From contig NZ_JACHJI010000005.1 of NCBI RefSeq assembly GCF_014203535.1, positions 186,001-250,000 on the forward strand: a DNA stretch of 64,000 nucleotides, given 5' to 3'. The notes under the pieces were generated by a model that worked only from the letters and a program-made list of their open reading frames with translations, ran no database searches and was not told the DNA's origin. Each line of letters opens with the position of its first letter. Position 1 is the first letter of the stretch. Shown here one piece after another: positions 33,464-41,998 of this stretch. This stretch comes from Streptomyces griseomycini (lineage in GTDB: Bacteria > Actinomycetota > Actinomycetes > Streptomycetales > Streptomycetaceae). Made by a program: the position numbers and the translations under genes.

Positions 33464-34668
33464 CCACCGTCCACCCGCACCCGGAAGAACCCGCACCGAT
33501 GACCACCACCCTCCCTCCCGCCCCGGCCCGCCAGATCGTCCCGCCCGAGGACCGGTACGCGGCCGAACTGGCCTTCCTCGCCGCGTACGACGACGGGCCG
33601 CGCCCGCCCGCGTGGCGGCTCACCCCGCGCGCCGTCGTCACGTTCGTCATGGGCAGCGACGGCCGGGCCCTGAAGCTGCCCGACGGTGCCGAGGCGCCCG
33701 ACGGGGTGCCGCGCCGCCTGGTGATCGAGGGCAAGTTCGTCGGTGACCGGGCGCTGGTCGAGCGGTGCGTGGTGACCCTCGCCGGGGAGCGCGGCCTGCT
33801 GCTCGTCGGCGAGCCCGGCACCGCCAAGTCGATGCTGTCGGAGCTGCTCTCCGCCGCCGTGTGCGGCACCAGCGGCCTGGTCGTGCAGGGCACCGCCGGC
33901 ACCACCGAGGACCAGCTCAAGTACGGCTGGAACTACGCGCTGCTGCTGGCGCAGGGGCCCACCCGGCAGGCGCTCGTGCCGTCCCCCGTCATGACCGCCA
34001 TGTCCCGGGGCGCCGTCGCCCGCGTCGAGGAGGTCACCCGCTGCCTGCCCGAAGTGCAGGACTCGCTGGTGTCGTTGCTCTCCGAGCGGCGGATCGCCGT
34101 GCCCGAACTGGCGGGCACCGAGGACGCCCTGGCACACGCGGCGCCCGGCTTCACCCTCATCGCCACCGCCAACCTCCGCGACAAGGGCGTCTCCGAGATG
34201 TCCGCGGCCCTCAAACGCCGCTTCAACTTCGAGACGGTCGGCCCCATCGGGGACCTCGACGCGGAGACCGCGCTGGTGCGCGGCCAGGCGCGGGCGTCCG
34301 TGGAGCGGGCCGGGGCGCCGTTCCAGGTCGACGACGCCGTGCTGGAGGCCCTGGTCACCGCGTTCCGGGACCTGCGTGAGGGCCGGTCGGCGGAGGGCTG
34401 GGAGGTGGAGCGGCCGTCGACGGTGATGAGCACCGCGGAGGCCGTGTCCGTCGCCGGCGCGCTCGCTCTCGCGGCGGCGTACTTCCCGGGTGACCGCGAC
34501 GTGCTCGGACTGCTGCCCGGTCACCTGCTCGGCGTGGTCCGCAAGGACGACCCCGCCGACGCCGCCCGGCTGCGCGGCTACTGGGACGGCCCCGTCCGGC
34601 GCCGCGCCGAGCAGGGGTCCGCCACCTGGCGCACCCTGTGGGACCTGCGCACGGTCCTGGAGGGCTGA
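33460..34668 (+). CDS. MoxR-type AAA+ ATPase
   Basis: A 402-residue AAA+ protein of the MoxR/RavA type. The Walker A motif is GEPGTAKSMLSELL at residues 117-130. The Walker B region reads GAVARVEEVTRCLPEVQDSL, so the usual Asp-Glu pair appears as Glu-Glu. Sensor and arginine-finger regions are FTLIATANLRDKGVSEM and SAALKRRFNFETVGP. The C-terminal lid ends in the PSTVMSTAEAVSVAGAL helices. MoxR ATPases act with VWA-domain partners as chaperone-like remodelling machines, and the next gene encodes such a partner. The ATG at 33460 overlaps the upstream stop by 4 bases; a second ATG at 33499 is an alternative, since the first 30 residues are a variable Pro-rich lead. Confidence 0.93.
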   Translation: MTTVHPHPEEPAPMTTTLPPAPARQIVPPEDRYAAELAFLAAYDDGPRPPAWRLTPRAVVTFVMGSDGRALKLPDGAEAPDGVPRRLVIEGKFVGDRALVERCVVTLAGERGLLLVGEPGTAKSMLSELLSAAVCGTSGLVVQGTAGTTEDQLKYGWNYALLLAQGPTRQALVPSPVMTAMSRGAVARVEEVTRCLPEVQDSLVSLLSERRIAVPELAGTEDALAHAAPGFTLIATANLRDKGVSEMSAALKRRFNFETVGPIGDLDAETALVRGQARASVERAGAPFQVDDAVLEALVTAFRDLREGRSAEGWEVERPSTVMSTAEAVSVAGALALAAAYFPGDRDVLGLLPGHLLGVVRKDDPADAARLRGYWDGPVRRRAEQGSATWRTLWDLRTVLEG

Positions 34669-34673
34669 CGGCC

Positions 34674-37600
34674 GTGTCCCTCTCCCACGGGGCCGCCCCC
34701 GCCCCGAGCGGTTCCCCCGTCCCCGGCGGCTCGCCCGTCCCGCCCGACGAGGCGCTCGCCGTCCTCACCGGTCCGTCCGCGCCCTACCTCGTCGGCGTGC
34801 GGCACCACGCGCCCTCCCTGGCCGCCGCCGTGCCCGCGCTGCTGGACGAGGCACGGCCGGAGGTGCTGCTCGTCGAACTGCCCGCCGAGATGCAGCAGTG
34901 GCTGCCCTGGCTGGGGCACGAGGAGACACGGGCCCCGGTGGCGCTCGCCGCCGCTCCCGGTGACGGGAGCGGCGGGGGACCGGCGTTCTATCCGTTCGCC
35001 GACTTCTCGCCCGAACTGGCCGCCGTGCGCTGGGCCGCCCGGCACGGCGTGCCGGTGGTCGCCTGCGACCTGCCGCTCGCCGACCGTGCGTGGACCGGAG
35101 GACGACGGACCGCGGGGCCGCGGGCCGGCGGCCCCGGTCTCGCCACCGCCGTGCGGGCCCGGCTGACGGGCCGCCCCGGGGACGACCTCTGGGACCGGCT
35201 CGTCGAGGCGACCGCACCCGGCTCCCCGCCCGAGGCCCTGCGCCGGGCCGCCCTGCTCACCGGGTGGGCCCTGCGCGAGGACGCGGTCGCCGCGGGCGGC
35301 GTACCGGAGCTGGACCTGCGGCGGGAGCGCTGGATGCGGGCCCGGCTGGCCGAGGCCACCGCACGGGGCGAGCGGGCCGCCGTGGTGGTCGGCGCGTTCC
35401 ACGCCCCGGCGCTCGCAGGGCAGGACGCCGGGGGAGAGGCCGGGGAGGAGGCCGGAACGGCCGCCGACGCGCGGCGGCCCGCCTGGACCACCTCGCTGAT
35501 CCCGTACACGTACGCCCTCCTCGACGAGCGGTCCGGTTACCCGGCGGGCATCCGGGACCCGGAGTGGCAGGACATGGTCCTGCGCGCGGCGGGCGACCCG
35601 GCGGCGCTGGAGGAGGCGCTGACCCGGGCGGCCGTGCGCATCTGCGCCGAGCTGCGGGACCTCGGTCACCCCTCGGGACCCGCCGACGCGCGGGAGATCA
35701 GCCGGCTCGCCTCGGACCTCGCCCGGCTGCGCGGCCTGCCCGCGGCGGGCCGCGGCGAACTGGTCGAGGCCGTGCAGACGGTGCTCGCGCAGGGTGAGCC
35801 GTACGGGCGGGGGCGGGCGGTGGCGCGGGCGATGGAGCGGGTGCTCGTCGGCACGCGCGGCGGGAGGCCCGCCCCGCAGGCGCCGCGCAGCGGCCTCGCC
35901 CCCGCGGTCGAGGCCGAGGTGGCGCGGCTCGGCCTGCCCGGTCCCCGGGCGGACGGTCCCGGCCCCGCACGGGACCTGCGGCTGGACCCGCTGCGGTCCG
36001 GCCTCGACCGGCGCCGTGAACTGCTGCTGCGCCGGCTGACGGTGTGCGGGGTGCCCTACGGGGAGGCCGAGGAGGTCGTCGGTGCGGGCGGCGCCGAGGC
36101 CCTCACCACCCGCTGGGAGGTGCGTTGGACCCCTGCCACGGCGGCCATGCTGACCGCGGCCGGTGCGCGCGGAGTGACCCCCGCGCAGGCCGCCGAAGGA
36201 GTCCTGCGCGAACGGCGCCGCCTGGAGCGCGACGAGGGCGGGCCGACGGCCGCGCAGGCCCTCGAAGGGCTCGAACGGGCGGCGGAGTGCGGCCTGACCG
36301 GACTCGCGGACGAACGGCTCGACGACGTCGCCGACGTCCTGCCCCGGGCCGGCACCCTGCCGGAACTCCTCGCCGGCCTGGCCCTGCTGGACCGGCTGCG
36401 GGCCGGTCACGTCCCCGGGCTCGGCGCCGAGCCGGACCGTGAGGCCCGGGCGGCCGCCGTCGCGGAACTGCTCACGGCGGCGGCGGTGCGGCAGGTGGAC
36501 GGCCTGACCGGTTCCGAGGACCCCGCCGACGCCCGTGCCCTGCTCGAACTCTCCCACCGGGCCGATCTGTCGGGCGGAATCCGGCTCGCCGACGCCCTAG
36601 ACCGCCTGTCCGCCGGAGGCTCCCCGCTGATGCGGGGCGCCGCCGGGGCCGTCCGCGTCCTGCTCGGACACGAGGACGCGCGGGTCTTCGGCGACCGCGT
36701 GGCCTCCTGGGTCGACGGGGCAACCGGTCCCGACTCCCGCGCCGCGCTCACCGCCCGGCTCGGCGGACTGCTGACCGCCGCGGGCCCGCTGCTGGAGACG
36801 GCGGCGCCCGCGCTGGAGCCCCTGCTCACCCGGGTGTCCGAGCTGCCCGACCGGGCGTTTCTCAGCCGGCTCCCCGCGCTGCGCGGCGGCTTCGACACGC
36901 TGAGCCCCGCGGCCCGCGACCGTCTCCTCGCGGCCGTCGAGGAGCGCCTCGGCACCGCGCACATCGCCGACACGGGCGGTGTCGGCCCGGCAGCGCTCGC
37001 CACCTGGACCGGGGCGGACCTCGCGGCCCGCGAGACGCTGCGGTCGCTGGGGCTGCTGCCGGCGCCGGGCGGCGGCCCGGCTGAGGACGGCCCGGTGAGC
37101 CCGGAGAGCGGCGTCCCGGGAGGCGGTGACCCGGGAGACGGCGTTCCGGAGGACGGCACCGCCGAGGCCGCAGCGCCCCCGGCCGAGGACCGCCTCCTCG
37201 CCCCCGCCGACCGCTGGCGCCTCCTCCTCGGCCGCCGCGCGGACCGGCTGCCGCCGTCCGCCGCACCGCTCGCGACCGCGCTGGACGAGCTGTACGGCAG
37301 CGGACGCGGCGAGGGCAGCCGGGGGGACCTCACGGGTCCGGGAACCGGCGGCGGACGTGAGGCGCCGTACCCCGGGGTGCGGGAGTGGTCCGAGGAACTG
37401 GCCGCGCTGTTCGGGCCGGGCATCCGGGAGGAAGTGCTGGCGGCGGCCGCCGCGTCGGGCCGCAAGGACGTCCTCACCGAGCTGGACGCGGACGGCGTGC
37501 GGCCCTCGGTGGACCTGCTGCGCACCGTGCTGCGGCACGCGGGCGGACTGCCCGAGGCGCGGCTGGCCGCGTTGCGCCCGCTCGTACGGCGGCTGGTCGA

Positions 37601-38300
37601 CGCGCTGACCCGGCAGCTGGCCACCCGTCTGCGCCCCGCCCTGCACGGCACGGCCCTGCCCCGCCCGAGCAGACGGCCCGGCGGCGGCCTGGACCTGCCC
37701 CGCACGCTGCGGGCCAACCTGGCCACCGCACGCCGCGGCCCGGACGGCACGGTGCGGGTGATCCCCGAACGCCCGGTCTTCCGCACCCGGGGACGGCGGG
37801 CCGCCGACTGGCGGCTGATCCTGGTCACCGACGTGTCGGGATCCATGGAGGCGTCCACGGTGTGGGCCGCGCTGACCGCCTCGGTGCTGGCGGGGGTGCC
37901 GACGCTCTCCACCCACTTCCTCGCGTTCTCCACGGAGGTCATCGACCTCACCGGGCACGTGGAGGATCCGCTGTCGCTCCTGCTGGAGGTCAGCGTGGGC
38001 GGCGGCACCCACATCGCCGCGGGACTGCGGCACGCGCGCGAGCTCGTCACCGTGCCGTCGCGCACCCTCGTCGTGGTCGTCAGCGACTTCGAGGAGGGCC
38101 ATCCGCTCGGCGGTCTGCTCGCCGAGGTCCGCGCGCTGGTCTCGGCCGGCTGCCACGTCCTGGGCTGCGCGAGCCTCGACGACACGGGCCGGCCCCGCTA
38201 CTCCACGGGAGTCGCCGGTCAGCTCGTCGCCGCGGGCATGCCCGTCGCCGCCCTCAGTCCGCTCGAACTCGCCCGCTGGGTAGGGGAGAAGATCGCATGA
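34674..38300 (+). CDS. DUF5682-VWA fusion protein
   Basis: A 1208-residue protein joining two recognisable ends. Residues about 25-330 are DUF5682-like, related to the ChaN/EreA/TraB esterase-like fold: PYLVGVRHHAPSLAAAVPAL, EVLLVELPAEMQQWLPWLGH, RHGVPVVACDLPL and AAVVVGAFHAPAL. The middle (350-1000) is helical and Ala/Leu/Arg-rich with no clear domain. Residues about 1045-1205 are a von Willebrand factor A domain, with the MIDAS motif DVSGS at Asp1053, the Thr in GGGTHIAAGL and the Asp in VVVVSDFEEGH. The start is GTG 34674, five bases after the MoxR stop with GAGGG upstream. A VWA domain next to MoxR is the classic pairing; the fused esterase-like domain is the unusual part. Confidence 0.88.
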   Translation: MSLSHGAAPAPSGSPVPGGSPVPPDEALAVLTGPSAPYLVGVRHHAPSLAAAVPALLDEARPEVLLVELPAEMQQWLPWLGHEETRAPVALAAAPGDGSGGGPAFYPFADFSPELAAVRWAARHGVPVVACDLPLADRAWTGGRRTAGPRAGGPGLATAVRARLTGRPGDDLWDRLVEATAPGSPPEALRRAALLTGWALREDAVAAGGVPELDLRRERWMRARLAEATARGERAAVVVGAFHAPALAGQDAGGEAGEEAGTAADARRPAWTTSLIPYTYALLDERSGYPAGIRDPEWQDMVLRAAGDPAALEEALTRAAVRICAELRDLGHPSGPADAREISRLASDLARLRGLPAAGRGELVEAVQTVLAQGEPYGRGRAVARAMERVLVGTRGGRPAPQAPRSGLAPAVEAEVARLGLPGPRADGPGPARDLRLDPLRSGLDRRRELLLRRLTVCGVPYGEAEEVVGAGGAEALTTRWEVRWTPATAAMLTAAGARGVTPAQAAEGVLRERRRLERDEGGPTAAQALEGLERAAECGLTGLADERLDDVADVLPRAGTLPELLAGLALLDRLRAGHVPGLGAEPDREARAAAVAELLTAAAVRQVDGLTGSEDPADARALLELSHRADLSGGIRLADALDRLSAGGSPLMRGAAGAVRVLLGHEDARVFGDRVASWVDGATGPDSRAALTARLGGLLTAAGPLLETAAPALEPLLTRVSELPDRAFLSRLPALRGGFDTLSPAARDRLLAAVEERLGTAHIADTGGVGPAALATWTGADLAARETLRSLGLLPAPGGGPAEDGPVSPESGVPGGGDPGDGVPEDGTAEAAAPPAEDRLLAPADRWRLLLGRRADRLPPSAAPLATALDELYGSGRGEGSRGDLTGPGTGGGREAPYPGVREWSEELAALFGPGIREEVLAAAAASGRKDVLTELDADGVRPSVDLLRTVLRHAGGLPEARLAALRPLVRRLVDALTRQLATRLRPALHGTALPRPSRRPGGGLDLPRTLRANLATARRGPDGTVRVIPERPVFRTRGRRAADWRLILVTDVSGSMEASTVWAALTASVLAGVPTLSTHFLAFSTEVIDLTGHVEDPLSLLLEVSVGGGTHIAAGLRHARELVTVPSRTLVVVVSDFEEGHPLGGLLAEVRALVSAGCHVLGCASLDDTGRPRYSTGVAGQLVAAGMPVAALSPLELARWVGEKIA

Positions 38301-40117
38301 GTCCGGACCTGCCTCCGGTCGTCCCGTCCGTCACCGCCGAACTCGTCGCAGCCCTCTCGCCCCGGCTGCGCAAGCGGCTGGACGCGGGCGTCACCAAGCT
38401 CCTGGCACGTCCGGCCGTCCGCGAGGGCGACACCGTGCGGATCACCGTCGACGACGGGACCGACGTCGTCCTGCACGCGCCCGGCGGGACGGTGACCGGC
38501 GCGGACGCGATCCGCTGCGGATGCCTGCTGGCCCCCGGCTGCCTGCACCGCGCGGCGGCGGCCTCGGCCGCGCCGGTCGCCGACGAAACCGTGCCCCCCG
38601 ACCCTGCCGGGGCCGCGGAGGAAACCGGGACGACGGAGGAAACGGGGGCGACGACGCGGCCGGGCCGGACGAGCCGGACGGCACAGGAGGAGACCGAGAC
38701 CGCCACCGCCGAACAGCGCGCCGCGGCCCGCGCGGTGTCCGACGCGGCGGCCGCCGTCCTGGAAGCCGGGACGGACGGCGCCGGCGCCGTGCTCCAGGCG
38801 GAACTCCTGCACGCCGCGCACACCGCCCGCCTCGCCGGCCTCCCACGGGCCTGGGCGGCGGCGGTCTCCGTGGTGACCGAGGTGCGGGCGGCCCGCTCCG
38901 CCGACCCCGGCCACCGCCTCGCCGACCTCGCCGGCGCGCTGGCCGGTGTCCTGGGCGTCGCCCACCGCCTCCCGCACGCCACCGGACCGGACCTGACCGA
39001 GCTGCGCGGCACGGTCCGCCAGCCGTACCGCCCGGACGGCTCGCTGCGCCTGTACGGGCTCTTCTCCGAACCCGTCCTCACGGCCACCGGCTACGCGGGC
39101 GCGGTCACCTGGACCGCCGACGCCGACGGGCGCCTGTACACGGTGTCCGACGTGGCACCGGGCGGCCCCGCCCGGGCGACCGGCGCCGCCGACCGGGCCG
39201 TGCGGATCGGGGACACCGCCCTGACCCACCGCGAACTGTCGCGCGCGGGTCTGGCCGTGTCCGGTGCCACCGTGTCCCCGACCGGCCGTCTCGGTGCGGG
39301 GGCCGGGGTGCGGGCGGTCCGCGCGTCCGGCGTCGCCTGGCACGCCGAGCCGCTGGACCGGTTGTGGGCCGTACCCGCCGCCGAGCAGGTGACCCGGGCC
39401 CTGAACGGCGGGCGGGACCTGCTGTTCCTCGAGGTGACCCTCACGGGCACGGTGCGGGAGACGACGGGCGACTGCCTGCTGGCCGACTGCGCGGGCCTGC
39501 CCCTGCGACTGGCCACCGCCCACGACGACCCCTCCCTCCCCCACCGCGACAACCTCCGCCTGCTCGCCGCCGCCGGGGGCAGCCGGCTGCGGATCGTCGC
39601 GCGCCTGGTGCCCGGACCGCTGCCCCGCGCCCTGCTGCTCGCCGTCGAACACCCCGCCGACCCCGCCGCCCGGGTGGACCTCGGCCTGGACCGCCTCCAG
39701 CACGCGGACCTGCCCGCCGGGGCGGACACTCCGCCGGCCGCGGCCGTCCCCACCGGGGACGAGGCCCCGCTGCACCTGCTGCGCCGCCGCGTCCACCAGG
39801 CGGTGTCGGGGGGCCGCCGTGTCCTCGCCTCTGCCGGGAGCACGTCGGGCGACGGCGCCCGCCTGCGCCGTCTCGGCCTCGCCACGGCGGGCGATCTCCT
39901 CGACGACCTCCACGCCGCCGCCGCGGACCGCTCCCGCGACGCCTTCGGCCGCCTGCTCCCGGCCGACCCGGACCGCTTCGCCCGGGCCTGGCTCGCCGCC
40001 GCCGTCTACACCGACGCGGTCGAACGGGCGCTGTGCGCGGACGCGTGGGGAGCCGCCGCGACCGAGGTCTCCTCCCCGGCCTCCCTCCTGCGCCTTCGGG
40101 CCGGGACCGGGGGGTGA
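38297..40117 (+). CDS. SWIM zinc-finger protein
   Basis: A 606-residue protein, last of the five-gene operon and coupled to the VWA gene by an ATGA overlap. Residues 74-84 form a SWIM finger, Cys74-x-Cys76, Cys82-x-His84 (RCGCLLAPGCLHRA), preceded by a beta-hairpin (DTVRITVDDGTDVVLHAPGG). SWIM domains bind DNA or proteins and often accompany ATPases. A Thr/Glu-rich linker (about 95-145) follows. The remainder (150-606) contains helical and beta segments (LRGTVRQPYRPDGSLRLYGL, then TGTVRETTGDCLLADCAGLP) without a known family. The short downstream gap holds two copies of GCTGCCGCCGGCGG. It is the probable nucleic-acid or substrate-contacting subunit of the machine. Confidence 0.85.
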   Translation: MSPDLPPVVPSVTAELVAALSPRLRKRLDAGVTKLLARPAVREGDTVRITVDDGTDVVLHAPGGTVTGADAIRCGCLLAPGCLHRAAAASAAPVADETVPPDPAGAAEETGTTEETGATTRPGRTSRTAQEETETATAEQRAAARAVSDAAAAVLEAGTDGAGAVLQAELLHAAHTARLAGLPRAWAAAVSVVTEVRAARSADPGHRLADLAGALAGVLGVAHRLPHATGPDLTELRGTVRQPYRPDGSLRLYGLFSEPVLTATGYAGAVTWTADADGRLYTVSDVAPGGPARATGAADRAVRIGDTALTHRELSRAGLAVSGATVSPTGRLGAGAGVRAVRASGVAWHAEPLDRLWAVPAAEQVTRALNGGRDLLFLEVTLTGTVRETTGDCLLADCAGLPLRLATAHDDPSLPHRDNLRLLAAAGGSRLRIVARLVPGPLPRALLLAVEHPADPAARVDLGLDRLQHADLPAGADTPPAAAVPTGDEAPLHLLRRRVHQAVSGGRRVLASAGSTSGDGARLRRLGLATAGDLLDDLHAAAADRSRDAFGRLLPADPDRFARAWLAAAVYTDAVERALCADAWGAAATEVSSPASLLRLRAGTGG

Positions 40118-40225
40118 GCCGGTGCGTCCGCTGCCGCCGGCGGGCCCCGCTGCCGCCGGCGGACGCGGACGGACCGCTGGCCCCGTGTGCCGCGAAGCCG
40201 CACCGCCGCCGGCCACCGGTCGGCC

Positions 40226-41122
40226 TCACGGTGCTCCGGCGCCGACGGCGGGACGGTCCTCGCCGGTCAGGGCACGGGCGAGCGACATCCTCGAGAGCGC
40301 GAACACGCCCACGACGATCAGGACGACGCCCAGCAACTGGGGGAGGAGCCACCAGCCCGTCCGCACGTACTCGGCGTAGACCGCGATCCCGAGGGCCAGG
40401 CTCATGCTCGCGTCGCCGAGCGTGATGGCGGGCTGGGACGCCACCAGCGGTCCGGCCTGCATCGCGTTCTCCAGGAGGAACAGCGCGGCCCCTCCGAAGA
40501 GGGCGAAGCCGTAGGTCTGCCAGGTGGTGAGGAACGCGGTCACGCCGCCGTCGTCGAGCGTGTGCATCGACGTCTTCATCAGTGCCGCCGTCATCGCGTA
40601 CGCGACAGCGGTGGCCAGCCCGAAGCAGGCGGCGCGGGCCCGCCCCTCGGGCCGGCGGAGCGCCACGACCACGAGACCGACGATCGCGGCGGCGCAGACG
40701 GCGAGGGCCGGGACCCATCGGTCCATCGGCGCGTGCGTGCGGTCCCCCGCGGGGGACGCGGCGACGAGGGCGACGGCGAGCCCGGCCACGACAGCGGACA
40801 CGGCCGCCCAGCCGAGTCGGGACATCCGCCCGTGCAGCAGCACGGTGGCGATGACCAGGGCCAGCGGCAGCTCCAGCACGAACAGGGGCTGGACGACCGT
40901 CAACGGCCCCGTCGCGAGTGCCACGGCCTGGCAGACGGCCGCGGCGGCGACGGCGACGATGCCGGCGAGCCAGACGGGGTGCCGCAGCAGGTCGAGCATG
41001 AGCCGGGCCCGCAGCGTGTCGGACCGGGGCACGCTCAGCGCGGCCTTGCGCTGGAGGACGGTCGCGAGAGCGTTGCTGAACGCACCGCCCAGCGCGAACA
41101 GGACCGGCACGAGGACGTCCAC
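40226..41122 (-). CDS. DMT-superfamily (EamA-like) transporter
   Basis: A 298-residue integral membrane protein with about nine to ten hydrophobic helices. It begins VDVLVPVLFALGGAFSNALA, includes QAVALATGPLTVVQPLFVLE, the standard DMT half-repeat signature, and has a second half with QAGPLVASQPAITLGDASMS. The C-terminus is GVFALSRMSLARALTGEDRP. The GTG at 41122 was chosen because GGAGGG lies 6 bases upstream and the first membrane segment follows at once; the open frame further upstream is Pro/Arg-rich. DMT proteins of this type export small metabolites, but the substrate cannot be deduced. It converges on the SWIM operon. Confidence 0.88.
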   Translation of the reverse strand: MDVLVPVLFALGGAFSNALATVLQRKAALSVPRSDTLRARLMLDLLRHPVWLAGIVAVAAAAVCQAVALATGPLTVVQPLFVLELPLALVIATVLLHGRMSRLGWAAVSAVVAGLAVALVAASPAGDRTHAPMDRWVPALAVCAAAIVGLVVVALRRPEGRARAACFGLATAVAYAMTAALMKTSMHTLDDGGVTAFLTTWQTYGFALFGGAALFLLENAMQAGPLVASQPAITLGDASMSLALGIAVYAEYVRTGWWLLPQLLGVVLIVVGVFALSRMSLARALTGEDRPAVGAGAP

Positions 41123-41356
41123 CGTGGCCCTCCGGGATGACGAGACGGCCCACCCCCGGTCCTGCCATGGTGACGTGCCGCTCCCGGTCCTCGCGAACCG
41201 GGCGGGGCGTGTCGCGGAGCTGCGGTGGGCGGGCCTTCGGGGAGCGGTCGGCGGCCGGGGCGGCGGGCGGCTGACCGGTGGGGGACTGGCGGCGTTGGCC
41301 GTGGTACCGCTCCCGACGCCGAGCAGCGGAGGTCCCCGCGCCACGGTCCGGTGGCC

Positions 41357-41806
41357 GTGACGGCTCGTCCCCAGGCAGACGGCCTGGTGCGACAGGCCGT
41401 GGTCGCCGGGTCGGTCCGGCTCGCCCGGTCAGACCCGGGAGCCGGTGCCCCATCGGGGGTTCCGCCGGTCTTCGGTCCCGGTGACGGCAGTCTCGCCGAC
41501 TGCCTGGGGGACGGCCGACGGGTACGGGTCGTCGACTTCGAGGACTCCGGCCTCAGCGACCGCCCGTTCGAGTCGGCGGAGATCACCGGGCACGTGGGGT
41601 GCCGGGTGGAGCACCCGCCGGATGCCGCTGCCTTCCCGGACCGGTTCGATCCCTCCCGGGCGGAGACAGCCCGTCTGCGGGAGTGCCGTCGACTGCTCGC
41701 GCTGGTCTGGCTGTTCCTGCCGGCGGCCGACGATCCGGAGAACCCCGGGAACCCGCCCGGCACCGCCGGGCGTCAGGCCGACCGGCTGTCGGAGCTGCCG
41801 GCCTGA
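41357..41806 (+). pseudogene. C-terminal remnant of an aminoglycoside phosphotransferase-like gene
   Basis: The frame reads PQADGLVRQAVVAGSVRLAR, then PPVFGPGDGSLADCLGDGRR, VRVVDFEDSGLSDRPFESAE, ITGHVGCRVEHPPDAAAFPD and RFDPSRAETARLRECRRLLA, ending LVWLFLPAADDPENPGNP. This is the C-terminal lobe of APH-fold phosphotransferases (pattern: FGPGDGSLANCLWDG, RVRVVDFEDSG.SDRAFELAEITEH, LDRFDLS.AE..RL..CRRLLAL.WL..L). The N-terminal lobe is absent, the Asn that helps bind metal is Asp (SLADCL), and several Leu are Pro (AAFPDRFDPS, LFLPAAD). I judge it a truncated, decayed gene. About 190 bases between it and the next gene show nothing else. Confidence 0.65.
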
Positions 41807-41998
41807 AGACGGCGGATCGTCGAGTGTGCCTCCGCCCACCCGTACCGGTTCCGCCGTCCGAGGATCAGCTGGGGGCGACGGTCCCGGCACCGGGACGATC
41901 GTCGTACGGATCCCTCCACGGGGCGTTGCCGGCCGGGGCGGCGCGCGGCCGACGGAAAATCCGTGCCGCCTCGCCCGTGCAGGAGCAAAATCACTCCC

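Noticed and set aside
40127..40162. Direct repeats GCTGCCGCCGGCGG after the SWIM gene as an attachment site
   Set aside because: Only two short GC-rich copies 5 bases apart, with no integrase or tRNA nearby; more likely slippage or a weak structure.
41641..41660. Sequence resembling a tRNA T-loop (GGTTCGATCC)
   Set aside because: No matching acceptor, D or anticodon arms are present; it lies inside the phosphotransferase remnant.
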